Assembly: GCF_003248355.1 (NCBI RefSeq)
Contig: NZ_QKWY01000002.1
Coordinates: 3,100,001 to 3,164,000 of the forward strand
Direction of reading: 5' to 3'
From: Streptomyces sp. AC1-42W
GTDB lineage: Bacteria > Actinomycetota > Actinomycetes > Streptomycetales > Streptomycetaceae
Length of the DNA: 64,000 nt
The notes under the pieces: model-generated
The model's input: the letters and a program-made list of their open reading frames with translations, nothing else
Told to the model about the DNA's origin: nothing
Databases searched by the model: none
Shown: positions 51,638 to 59,853 of the stretch, one piece after another
Layout of the letters: every line of letters begins with the position of its first letter
Position numbering within the stretch: the stretch's first letter is position 1
Made by a program: the position numbers and the translations under genes

Positions 51638-52463
51638 GTGACCACGCACTCGAACGTATCTGCGGGCTGATATTCCGATCCGCACGGCGCCCCCCCAGCT
51701 GCTGCGCTACTGGGACGGCTCCCGGTGGACCGACCGCACGCACCCGGCCGAGGGCGGCGGGGTCCCCGCGCAGCCGCAGGCCCCCGCGCAGGGGCAGGTG
51801 CCGCAGCAGCCGGCCGCCGTCCCGCCGCAGAGCGCCCCGCACCCGCAGGGCGGCGCCCCCGGCGGCGCGCTCTTCGAACAGCAGGTCCTGGTCGTGAACC
51901 AGAAGGCCAAGCTGATCGAGCTGACGAACGAGTACAGCGTCTTCGACCAGCACGGCGCCACCATCGGGTCGGTCGTACAGGTCGGCCAGGGCGCCATGCG
52001 CAAGGTGCTGCGCTTCCTCACCAGCGTCGACCAGTACCTCACCCACCGCCTCGAGATCCGCGACGCCCACGGGCAGCCGCAGCTGCTGCTGACCCGGCCG
52101 GCGAAGTTCATCAAGTCCCGGGTCGTCGTGCAGCGCCCCGACGGGCAGCCGGTCGGCGAGATCGTCCAGCAGAACGCCATCGGCAAGATCAACTTCGCCA
52201 TCATGGCCGGCGGGCAGCGGATCGGCGCCATCAAGGCCGAGAACTGGCGCGCCTGGAACTTCGCGATCGTGGACCACAACGACGCCGAGGTCGCCCGGAT
52301 CGCCAAGACCTGGGAAGGGCTCGCCAAGACGCTGTTCACGACGGCGGACAACTACGTCCTCCAGATCCACTACCGGCTCCCCGAGCCGCTGCTGAGCCTG
52401 GTGGTGGCGGCCGCCCTGACCGTGGACACCGCGCTCAAGCAGGACGCCCGCGGCCTCGGCTGA
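51638..52463 (+). pseudogene. DUF2510 / LURP-one-related (scramblase-like) protein with stop and frameshift
   Basis: The frame starts GTG 51638 as VTTHSNVSAG and then meets TGA at 51668-51670, where DUF2510 domains have the invariant Trp of GWYxDPHG. The same frame continues YSDPHGAPP. A run of seven C (51690-51696), one more than expected, then shifts the reading into the frame that encodes QLLRYWDGSRWTDRTHP. From there the frame is open to 52463. It encodes a Pro/Gln linker and an intact LURP-one-related domain (VVNQKAKLIELTNEYSVFDQ; RLEIRDAHGQPQLLLTRPAK; NYVLQIHYRLPEPL). A shortened product could start at ATG 51798 (221 residues). Confidence 0.75.
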
Positions 52464-52545
52464 CCCGCTCCGGTCCCGCACCGGCACCAGCGCGGGACCG
52501 GCCCGGGCGGCCCGTCACGGGCGGCCCGTTCCGGGCAAATGTTTT

Positions 52546-52562
52546 ACAGGTGTAATACCTGT
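52546..52562. promoter_or_regulatory. Palindromic MarR-type operator
   Basis: ACAGGT-GTAAT-ACCTGT is a perfect inverted repeat ending 12 bp before the exporter start, in an AT-rich leader (TGTTTTACAGG; GTTAACGTATATG). The size and spacing suit a MarR dimer. The MarR gene is the second gene of the operon. Confidence 0.65.
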
Positions 52563-52574
52563 TAACGTATATGG

Positions 52575-54251
52575 GTGAGTGAGACAACCGCCAGGTCCCG
52601 CAGGCCCGCCGTCCGCAAGCTGCCGCTGACCGGCCCGCTGCGCCTGGCCCGGCCCTCCGACATGTGGTTCAAGCCCGCCACCAGCGTGGTCGTGGCCACC
52701 GCGATACCCAACCTGGCGCTGCTCGCCGTCGACCGGCTCGACCTGGTGATGTACACGATGGCGGGCTCGCTCTGCGCGCTCTACGGCCACCACCTCCCCT
52801 ACGCGCGCCGCGCCCGGACCGTCGCCGGTGTCGTCCTCGGCATGACCGCCGGGCTCGCCGCCGCCCTCGTCGTCGCCTCGCTCACCACGTCGACCGCCCT
52901 GCTCATCGCCGTCGGCGCGCTCCTGGCCGCCGGGCAGAAACTGCTCTGCGACGCGACCCGGACCGGCCCGCCCGGACCGGTGATCCTCACCTTCGTCAGC
53001 TCCGCCGCCCTCTTCTCCCCCCAGACGCTCGCCCGGGTCCCCGGCCACCTCGCCCTCACCCTCGGCGCCGGAGCGGTCGCCTGGCTCGTCGCCGTCGTCG
53101 CCCCCGCCCTCGTCCGCCGCGACGGCCCCGAACGCCGCGCCACCGCCCGCGCCCTGGACGCCGCCGCCGCGCACGCCGCCGCCCCCGGCCACGCCACCCG
53201 GCGCGCCGCCGTCACCGCCGTCCACGCCGCCTGGCAGACCCTCGTCGCGGCCGGCCGCCCCACCCCGGCCCGCCGCGCCCTGGAACGCCTGGTCGTCCAC
53301 GCCGAGACCACCGCCCTGACCGCCGCGCCCGACCCCACCGACGCCGGCCGGCTGCGCGCCTTGGCCCGGCAGACCCGCGCCCGCGGCCCCGTGCCCACTC
53401 CGCCGGCCACCACCGGCACCACCGCCGAACTCCTCGGCCTCGACACCGAACGCGCCGCCCGCACCGGCCTCCCGCGCACCCTGACACGCGCCCTCGCCCC
53501 CGGCTCCCCGCTGCTCCCGGTCGCCGCCCGCACCCTCGTCGGCTGCGCCCTGGCCGGATACGTCTGCTCCGCCGCGGGCGTCGGCCGCCCCTACTGGGCG
53601 ATCGTCACGGCCGCCTCGCTCTACCAGGCCAACGTCACGCTCTCCTGGAACCGCACGCTCCAGCGCACCCTCGGCAACCTCATCGGCGTGCTCGTCTTCG
53701 CGGCCGTCCTGCCGGCCGCCCGGACCGCCCCGCTCGCCCTCATCGGCTTCTGCCTCCTCTTCGGGTTCGCCGCCGAGGCGCTGATCACCCGCAACTACTG
53801 GCTCGGCTCCGTCGCCGTGACCCCGATGGCGCTGCTCGTCCTGGAGTACGCGGGCACCCACCCGGCCGGCGAACTGATCGGCGACCGGGTCCTGGACACC
53901 GTCATCGGCGCCGCGGTCGGCTTCCTCGCCGCCGTCCTGGTCACCAACCGCCGCGCCACCGGCCGCGTCGAGCGCGCCCTCGCCGCCGCCGAGCACGCCC
54001 GCGACCATGCCGCGCGGACCCTCGCCGCACCCGAACCCGCCCCCGCCGCGCTGGACGCCGCCCGCCGCCGGCTCACCGGCTCCCTGGTCGAACTGCGCGA
54101 GGCCGACGACACCGCGGCCGGGGAGTGGTGGCAGCCGGACCTGCCCCGGGAGGCGGTGCTCGCGGCCGAGCGGGACGGACACCGTACGCTCGCCGCGACA
54201 GCGAAACGGCAGGGGCTGCTCGTCCCCGCCCAGGAGAACGGAGCGGTGTGA
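52575..54251 (+). CDS. FUSC-family membrane protein (aromatic acid exporter-like)
   Basis: The 558-residue protein has two blocks of hydrophobic helices, about residues 33-175 and 310-460. They are separated by a cytoplasmic Ala/Arg-rich region and followed by a helical C-terminal tail. The second block has the FUSC pattern (VGRPYWAIVTAASLYQANVT; RTLQRTLGNLIGVLV; ITRNYWLGSVAVTPMALLVLE). Such proteins export aromatic acids or other small molecules. Start is GTG 52575. The end overlaps the MarR start. Confidence 0.88.
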   Translation: MSETTARSRRPAVRKLPLTGPLRLARPSDMWFKPATSVVVATAIPNLALLAVDRLDLVMYTMAGSLCALYGHHLPYARRARTVAGVVLGMTAGLAAALVVASLTTSTALLIAVGALLAAGQKLLCDATRTGPPGPVILTFVSSAALFSPQTLARVPGHLALTLGAGAVAWLVAVVAPALVRRDGPERRATARALDAAAAHAAAPGHATRRAAVTAVHAAWQTLVAAGRPTPARRALERLVVHAETTALTAAPDPTDAGRLRALARQTRARGPVPTPPATTGTTAELLGLDTERAARTGLPRTLTRALAPGSPLLPVAARTLVGCALAGYVCSAAGVGRPYWAIVTAASLYQANVTLSWNRTLQRTLGNLIGVLVFAAVLPAARTAPLALIGFCLLFGFAAEALITRNYWLGSVAVTPMALLVLEYAGTHPAGELIGDRVLDTVIGAAVGFLAAVLVTNRRATGRVERALAAAEHARDHAARTLAAPEPAPAALDAARRRLTGSLVELREADDTAAGEWWQPDLPREAVLAAERDGHRTLAATAKRQGLLVPAQENGAV

Positions 54252-54754
54252 CCGACGACATCGTGGCCTCGGTGGTCCGGCAGTGGCGCGCCGTCAACCC
54301 GGAGCTGGACACCGGACCCATGGAGCTGATCGGCCGCATCAACCGGTGCTCCGCCCTCCTCCAGCAGGCCGAGGACGCCCCGCTGCGGGCGGCCGGGCTG
54401 AACCGCGCCGAGTTCGACCTGCTCGGGGCCGTACGCCGTACCGACCGTGAACTGACCCCCGGCGAACTGGCCAGGGAGACCTTCTCCTCCGGGGCCGCCG
54501 TCACCAAGCGGCTCAAGGTCCTCCAGGAACGCGGACTGCTCGCCCGGCGCGGCGACGAACGCGACCGCAGGGTGACGTACGTGGGCCTCACCGACGAGGG
54601 GCGCGCCCTGGTCGACGGGCTGCTGCCCCAGCAGCTCGCGTACGAGCGCGCGGTGCTCTCCGGCCTCGACGCCGAGTCCCGCGACCGGCTGAGCGCTCGG
54701 CTCAGCGAGCTGCTGGTGCAGCTGGAGGGACGCATCGGCGGCGCCCGCCGCTGA
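54248..54754 (+). CDS. MarR-family transcriptional regulator
   Basis: The 168-residue winged-helix protein has LNRAEFDLLGAVRR, LTPGELARETFSSGAAVTKR and the wing RRGDERDRRVTYVGLTDEGR. The GTG at 54248 overlaps the exporter stop (GTGTGA), with GGAG upstream. It probably represses its own operon through the palindrome at 52546 and is released by an exporter substrate. Confidence 0.92.
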   Translation: MTDDIVASVVRQWRAVNPELDTGPMELIGRINRCSALLQQAEDAPLRAAGLNRAEFDLLGAVRRTDRELTPGELARETFSSGAAVTKRLKVLQERGLLARRGDERDRRVTYVGLTDEGRALVDGLLPQQLAYERAVLSGLDAESRDRLSARLSELLVQLEGRIGGARR

Positions 54755-54758
54755 CCCC

Positions 54759-54787
54759 GGCCGGGCGCCCGTCGTGGACGCCCGGCC
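54759..54787 (+). terminator. Terminator of the exporter-MarR operon
   Basis: A 9-bp stem (GGCCGGGCG/CGCCCGGCC) has an 11-base loop and starts four bases past the MarR stop. Confidence 0.65.
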
Positions 54788-55097
54788 CCTGCATCACCCG
54801 TAAGAGCCCCTTCGATCACATGTGCCCTTTGGTCGCGTCGCGGGGCGATTCTTCCGTGTTCTTCCGGGCCGTCACTCCCCGCACACGCGTGAAGGCGGTG
54901 CGTGTAAAAACTCGTGAGTGTATTACCGCTGGAGCGCTCGCGCAGGGGGTTGGAGGAATGTGCGAAAGCACTGATTCGATCTGACTAAGCTCACGCGCTG
55001 TGCAACCGAGTTGAGATGAATTCGCGTGCTTGTTCCCTTCATGCACACAAGCGCCGAATCTCCGGAATACAGCCCGAATCAACCGCCAGAGGTTCAG
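54788..55097. promoter_or_regulatory. Promoter region of the conservon
   Basis: About 310 bp without a supported gene. It is less GC-rich than the flanks (GTGTAAAAACTCGTGAGTGT; CTGATTCGATCTGACTAAGC) and must hold the conservon promoter. No firm -35/-10 pair stands out. Confidence 0.4.
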
Positions 55098-56720
55098 ATG
55101 GCCCGTGTTGAATCACCGCCGGCCGGACGGGAAGCCCCCGTCGCCCGCGCCCTGTTGCTACCCGTCGTCGTGATGGCGGGAGCGACCACCGCCGCCGCGG
55201 CGCTGGTCGCCGAGCCCGCGCGGATACCAGTCGTCTGGTGCGGAGTCTTCGCCACCGTCGTCGTCGCCGCGCTCGCCGTGGAGATCGCCCGCCGGGGCCG
55301 CACGATCCGCCGCCGCAACGCCGAGTACCAGCGGCGTCTCACCGCCCTGGAACGGCGCATCGCCGACCACGACGAGGAGACCGTACGCATCAGCAAGGAG
55401 CTGCTGCCGGCCGCCATCCACCGTTTGCGCGTGGGCAACTCGCCCGACGAGGTGCTGCGCGACGTGGTCGACGCCGACCCGGTCTACCGCCACCTCTCCG
55501 ACCCGCAGCGCTCCCTCGTCTACACGGTGCTCGACATCATCGACAACGAGGAGGCGACCCGCGACTCGGCGCAGCGCGCCTTCGTCAACGTCGCCCGCCG
55601 CGTCCAGGCGATCGTCAACCGGCAGGCCAGTGAGCTGCGGGAGATGGAGGAGTTTCACGGGCGCAACCCCGACGTCTTCGACGACCTGCTCCGCATCGAC
55701 CACGGCACCGCGCTGATCGGCCGGCTCGCCGACTCCATCGCCGTGCTCGGCGGCGCCCGTCCCAGCCGCCAGTGGCCCAAGCCCGTACCGCTGTTCAGCG
55801 TGCTGCGCGGCGCCATGTCGCGCATCCTGGAGTACCCGCGCATCGATCTGCACTCGATCGCCAAGGTCGCCATCATCGGCACCGCGGTCGAACCGCTCAT
55901 CCACGCCTGCGCCGAACTCCTCGACAACGCCACCCGCTACTCGCCGCCGCAGACCCGGGTGCACGTCACCGCGGTCGAGGTGCAGACCGGCATCGCCATC
56001 GAGATCGAGGACGGCGGCGTCAGCCTCAGCGAGGAGGCCCGGGCCCGCGCCGAGAACATGCTCGCCAGGGCCCAGGCCGGCTCCAGCATGAACGACCTCG
56101 GCGAGGCCCCGCGCCTCGGCATGGCCGTCGTCGGACGCCTCGCCCGGATGTACGACCTCCAGGTCTCGCTGCGCCAGTCCGCGTACGGCGGTGTCCGCGC
56201 GGTGCTCATCGTGCCCCGCGCCATGGTCACCACCGGCCCGGCGCCCGGCATCGCCCACGGCATCGGCGCCACCTCGCGGCCCACCAGCGACATCGACCTC
56301 TCCGACCTGCAGCACGTCGTGCCGCCGCGCGGCAAGCGGCGCAAGCCCAAGCCCGCGGTCGCCGCCCGCCCCGCCACCGGCCCGGTCGTCTCCGGCACCG
56401 GGCCGGCCGCCCCGGCCGCCGCCCTGGAGGACGACGTGCCCGTCGTCACCGAATGGACCGCGGGCGGCCTCCCGCAGCGCCGCAGCCGGGGCCGCGCCCC
56501 GCTGGGTTCGCACAACCTCCCCGCCCAGGCCGCCGACCCCATGGCCGGCCGCACCAACGGCCACGGCTACGGACACGGCCCCGCCCAGGGGGGCAACAGC
56601 ACGGAACCGCCTCCCGGCATCTGGCTGGAGGCGTTCACCAAGGCCGCCAACGGCGTGCCCCAGGAGCCCGGGGCGGACGACGCCCCCGACGACGCGTGGG
56701 ACAAGGGAGATCAGCAGTGA
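55098..56720 (+). CDS. cvnA: CvnA: conservon sensor histidine-kinase-like membrane protein
   Basis: The protein has two N-terminal helices (about residues 14-56), a linker helix region and an HATPase_c domain: CAELLDNATRYSPPQTRVHV (N box) and IEDGGVSLSEEA, then GMAVVGRLARMYDLQVSLR. The C-terminus is long, Pro/Gly-rich and disordered. Conservon CvnA proteins form a membrane complex with CvnB, C and D that resembles G-protein-coupled signalling. The ATG at 55098 (AGAGG upstream) gives 540 residues; ATG 55041 and GTG 55026 are longer options. The stop overlaps cvnB by GTGA. Confidence 0.9.
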   Translation: MARVESPPAGREAPVARALLLPVVVMAGATTAAAALVAEPARIPVVWCGVFATVVVAALAVEIARRGRTIRRRNAEYQRRLTALERRIADHDEETVRISKELLPAAIHRLRVGNSPDEVLRDVVDADPVYRHLSDPQRSLVYTVLDIIDNEEATRDSAQRAFVNVARRVQAIVNRQASELREMEEFHGRNPDVFDDLLRIDHGTALIGRLADSIAVLGGARPSRQWPKPVPLFSVLRGAMSRILEYPRIDLHSIAKVAIIGTAVEPLIHACAELLDNATRYSPPQTRVHVTAVEVQTGIAIEIEDGGVSLSEEARARAENMLARAQAGSSMNDLGEAPRLGMAVVGRLARMYDLQVSLRQSAYGGVRAVLIVPRAMVTTGPAPGIAHGIGATSRPTSDIDLSDLQHVVPPRGKRRKPKPAVAARPATGPVVSGTGPAAPAAALEDDVPVVTEWTAGGLPQRRSRGRAPLGSHNLPAQAADPMAGRTNGHGYGHGPAQGGNSTEPPPGIWLEAFTKAANGVPQEPGADDAPDDAWDKGDQQ

Positions 56721-57124
56721 TCCAGCAGCGCGGCAACATGGACTGGATGCTCAAGGAGCTCGCCGACGACGTCCCGGACATCCACCAGATCGTCGTCCTC
56801 TCGGCGGACGGCCTGCGCATCGCCCAGCACGGCGGCGACCCCGACGTCGCGGACCGGCTCGCGGCGGCGTGCGCCGGACTGCAGAGCCTGGCGGCGGCCG
56901 TCGCCACCGAGATCCCGTACAGCGACGGCCGGATGCGGCTCGTCGTCATCGAGGTCACCGGCGGCTTCTTCTACCTGATGGCCGCGGGCACCGGCGCCTA
57001 CCTCGCGGTGCTCGCCGGGGAGACAGTGGACGCCGGACACGTAGGCGCGCGGATGCGCGACATGGTCGCCCGCATCGGCGGCCATCTCACGAGCCCACCC
57101 CGCCACGACGGGCAGGCCGGATGA
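56717..57124 (+). CDS. cvnB: CvnB: roadblock/LC7 domain protein
   Basis: The 135-residue protein has a full roadblock/LC7 fold (NMDWMLKELADDVPDIHQIV; SADGLRIAQHG; LAVLAGETVDAGHVG). In conservons it bridges the kinase-like protein and the GTPase and is related to MglB-type GTPase regulators. Both ends overlap neighbours by four bases. Confidence 0.92.
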   Translation: MIQQRGNMDWMLKELADDVPDIHQIVVLSADGLRIAQHGGDPDVADRLAAACAGLQSLAAAVATEIPYSDGRMRLVVIEVTGGFFYLMAAGTGAYLAVLAGETVDAGHVGARMRDMVARIGGHLTSPPRHDGQAG

Positions 57125-57492
57125 AGTCTCCCCGAAGAGAACGCCGGAAGGCGGACCCGGCGCTGAGCGATCCGGAACGGCTCTACGTCATCACCGGCGA
57201 TCCCGACGACGGGGAGCGGGCCGCGCTCGACCTGGTCACGATGATCGTCTCGAAGTCCGAGCCGTCCCCGACCGTCCAGCCCGAGCAGGCCGTGATCCTG
57301 CGGCTCTGCCAGGCCCCGTTATCCGTCGCGGAACTCTCCGCCTACCTCAGCCTCCCGTTCAGCGTGGTGACCTCGCTCCTCACCGAACTCCTCGCCACCG
57401 GACTGATCGAATCGCGCGCGCCGATCGTGCGCGCGACCCTCCCGGACCGGTCCCTCCTCGAAGCGGTGATGCATGGACTTCAGAAACTCTGA
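57121..57492 (+). CDS. cvnC: CvnC: DUF742 protein with a TTA codon
   Basis: The 123-residue protein has the DUF742 winged-helix-like pattern (LYVITGDPDDGE; EQAVILRLCQAPLSVAELSA; GLIESRAPI; LLEAVMHGLQKL). It is a conserved conservon component of unknown biochemical role. Codon 67 is TTA (57319-57321), a rare leucine codon in Streptomyces read only by the bldA tRNA, so its translation is probably tied to development. Starts in ATGA overlap with cvnB and overlaps cvnD by 20 bp. Confidence 0.92.
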   Translation: MKSPRRERRKADPALSDPERLYVITGDPDDGERAALDLVTMIVSKSEPSPTVQPEQAVILRLCQAPLSVAELSAYLSLPFSVVTSLLTELLATGLIESRAPIVRATLPDRSLLEAVMHGLQKL

Positions 57493-58087
57493 CACGATCA
57501 CGGGCCCCCGCAGCGAGGACGTCCTGCCCACCACGGCCACCGCCGCGGTGAAGGTCGTGATCGTCGGGGGGTTCGGGGCCGGCAAGACGACCATGGTCGG
57601 TTCGGTCAGCGAGATCCGGCCGCTGACCACCGAAGAGACCATGACCCAGGCCGGGATCGGCGTCGACGACAACTACGGGGTGGAGAGCAAGACCGCCACC
57701 ACCGTCGCCATGGACTTCGGCCGGATCAGCATCAGCGACGAGCTGATCCTTTACCTCTTCGGCACCCCCGGCCAGGAGCGGTTCTGGTTCCTCTGGAACG
57801 GCCTGTTCGAGGGCGCCCTCGGCGCCGTCGTCCTCATCGACACCCGGCGGCTCGAAGTCAGCTTCGACGTCATCGGACGCCTGGAGGAGCGCGGCGTGCC
57901 GTTCGTCGTCGCCATCAACACCTTCCCCGACGCCCCGAAGCACCCCGTCGAAGCGCTGCGCAGTGCCCTGGACCTCCCGGACGAGGTCCCGATAATCGAC
58001 TGCGACGCCCGGCTGCGCGTCTCCAGCCGCGATGTGCTGATGACCCTGATGCGCTACCTGCACAGTCTGGCCCTCCCACGCGCCTGA
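57473..58087 (+). CDS. cvnD: CvnD: Ras-like small GTPase
   Basis: The 204-residue GTPase has the P-loop GGFGAGKTT (about residues 32-40), a Thr-rich switch I, the G3 motif FGTPGQERFWF, and VAINTFPD in place of the usual NKxD. It is the GTP-binding output of the conservon complex. The ATG at 57473 lies inside cvnC. No lipid anchor is visible; it would be held at the membrane by CvnA and B. Confidence 0.93.
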   Translation: MDFRNSDTITGPRSEDVLPTTATAAVKVVIVGGFGAGKTTMVGSVSEIRPLTTEETMTQAGIGVDDNYGVESKTATTVAMDFGRISISDELILYLFGTPGQERFWFLWNGLFEGALGAVVLIDTRRLEVSFDVIGRLEERGVPFVVAINTFPDAPKHPVEALRSALDLPDEVPIIDCDARLRVSSRDVLMTLMRYLHSLALPRA

Positions 58088-58177
58088 CCCGCCCGCGCAC
58101 CCTCCCGAACCCGACCCGCGCGTTCCCCCACCGCGCCCTTGACCGTCCGGCCCCGCGGCCGGACTCCTGGAGCGATC

Positions 58178-59758
58178 GTGACAAGCCCCTTCCCCTACGA
58201 GCACGGCCAGGACACCGCGCCGGTCCCGCCCCCCGAATGCCCGGCCCACGGCCTGGGCGTCGGCCCCGGCGGACTGCGCCGGATGTACGGCCCCGAGGCC
58301 GAACAGGACCCGCACGGCCTGTACGAGAAGCTGCGCGCCGAACACGGCACGGTGGCCCCCGTCCTGCTGCACGGCGACGTGCCCGCCTGGCTGGTCCTCG
58401 GCCACAGCGAGAACCTGCACATGACCCGTACGCCCTCGCAGTTCTCCCGTGACTCCCGCCACTGGTGGGCGCTGCAGGACGGCACCATCGCCCCCGACCA
58501 CCCGCTGGCCCCGCAGGTCGCCTGGCAGCCGATCTGCGCCTTCGCGGACGGCGCCACCCACGAGCGCCAGCGCGGCGCCCTCACCGACTCCATCGCCCGC
58601 ATCGACACCCGCGGCGTCCGGCGCCACATCAACCGCTACAGCAACCGGCTCGTCAACGGCTTCTGCCGGGAGGGCCGCACCGACCTCGTCGCCGAGTTCG
58701 CCGAACGGCTGCCCATGATGGTCATGTGCGCCATCCTCGGCATGCCGGAGGAGTCCAACGACCGGATGGTGCAGGCCGCCCGGGACATGATCAAGGGCAC
58801 CGTCACCGCCGTCCAGAGCAACGCCTACATGGTGGACGTGCTGAGCCGCCTCGTGGAGCGGCGCCGCCGCGAGCCCGCCGACGACTTCGCCACCTGGCTC
58901 GTCGAACACCCCGCCGCCATGAACGACAAGGAAGTGGCCGAGCATCTGCGGCTCATGCTCATCGTCTCCTACGAGACGACCACCAACCTGATCGCCAACG
59001 TGCTGCGCATGGTCCTCACCGACCCCCGCTTCCGCTCCCGGCTCAGCGGCGGCCACATGACCGTGCCCGAGGCGGTCGAACAGACCCTGTGGGACGAGCC
59101 GCCATTCGCCGCGATCCTGGGCCGCTGGGCGGTCGGCGACACGGAGCTGGGCGGCCAGCACATCAAGGCGGGCGACGCGCTGATCGTCGGCATCACGGCG
59201 GCCAACACCGACCCGGTGGTACGCCCCGACCTCAAGGCCGACATGGCGGGCAACCGCGCCCACCTCGCGTTCAGCGGCGGCCCCCACGAGTGCCCCGGCC
59301 AGGACATCGGGCGCGCCATCGCCGACGTCGGCGTCGAGGCGCTGCTGATGCGCCTGCCCGACCTCGAACTCGCGGTCGAGGAGAGCGAACTGCGCTGGGT
59401 CGGCAACCTGGTCAGCCGTCACCTGGCCGAACTCCCCGCCGAATTCGCGCCCCGCGCCCCGCAGGACGACCGCCGGCCGCCGTCCATGGGCAAGCCCACC
59501 GCCGCCCGCCGGGACTGGGAGGTCCAGTCCGCCGTACGGCACGCCGCCCCGACCCCGGTCCGGGCCCACCTGCCCTCCGACCAGGCCCACGCCCCCGCCC
59601 GCTCCGGCCCGTCCGGCGCGACCGCCACCGCCGACGGCTCGGCGGACGTGACCGGCGCGGCGGGCGAGAACGCCGCCGGCCTGGTCCCGCGCCAGCGCAA
59701 GCCCGGCGCGCCCGCCCGGCTCTGGAGCGTCGTCTCCCGCTGGTGGAACGGCGACTGA
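58178..59758 (+). CDS. Conservon cytochrome P450 lacking ExxR, with long C-terminal tail
   Basis: The 526-residue protein has the heme loop AFSGGPHECPG with ligand Cys372. The K-helix position reads VEQTLWDEP (E301-QTL-W305), so the ExxR pair is absent, as described for CYP157 proteins of Streptomyces (EQSLW in one of them). The I helix (LIVSYETTTN) lacks the AGxxT acid-alcohol pattern. About 100 residues after the P450 fold are Ala/Pro/Ser-rich. Start is GTG 58178, 90 bp after cvnD. Some conservons end with P450 genes (cvnE/F). A catalytic or a purely regulatory role is open. Confidence 0.87.
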   Translation: MTSPFPYEHGQDTAPVPPPECPAHGLGVGPGGLRRMYGPEAEQDPHGLYEKLRAEHGTVAPVLLHGDVPAWLVLGHSENLHMTRTPSQFSRDSRHWWALQDGTIAPDHPLAPQVAWQPICAFADGATHERQRGALTDSIARIDTRGVRRHINRYSNRLVNGFCREGRTDLVAEFAERLPMMVMCAILGMPEESNDRMVQAARDMIKGTVTAVQSNAYMVDVLSRLVERRRREPADDFATWLVEHPAAMNDKEVAEHLRLMLIVSYETTTNLIANVLRMVLTDPRFRSRLSGGHMTVPEAVEQTLWDEPPFAAILGRWAVGDTELGGQHIKAGDALIVGITAANTDPVVRPDLKADMAGNRAHLAFSGGPHECPGQDIGRAIADVGVEALLMRLPDLELAVEESELRWVGNLVSRHLAELPAEFAPRAPQDDRRPPSMGKPTAARRDWEVQSAVRHAAPTPVRAHLPSDQAHAPARSGPSGATATADGSADVTGAAGENAAGLVPRQRKPGAPARLWSVVSRWWNGD

Positions 59759-59775
59759 GACCCGGCCGCACCTTC

Positions 59776-59825
59776 GGGGCGGCCCGGTGGACGGAGGCTC
59801 CGGCCCCTCGTCACCGGGCCGCCCC
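59776..59825 (+). terminator. Terminator of the conservon operon
   Basis: A perfect 14-bp stem (GGGGCGGCCCGGTG/CACCGGGCCGCCCC) has a 22-base loop and lies 17 bp past the P450 stop. Confidence 0.65.
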
Positions 59826-59853
59826 GCGCCCGTCCCACGTACCATGCGGAAGC

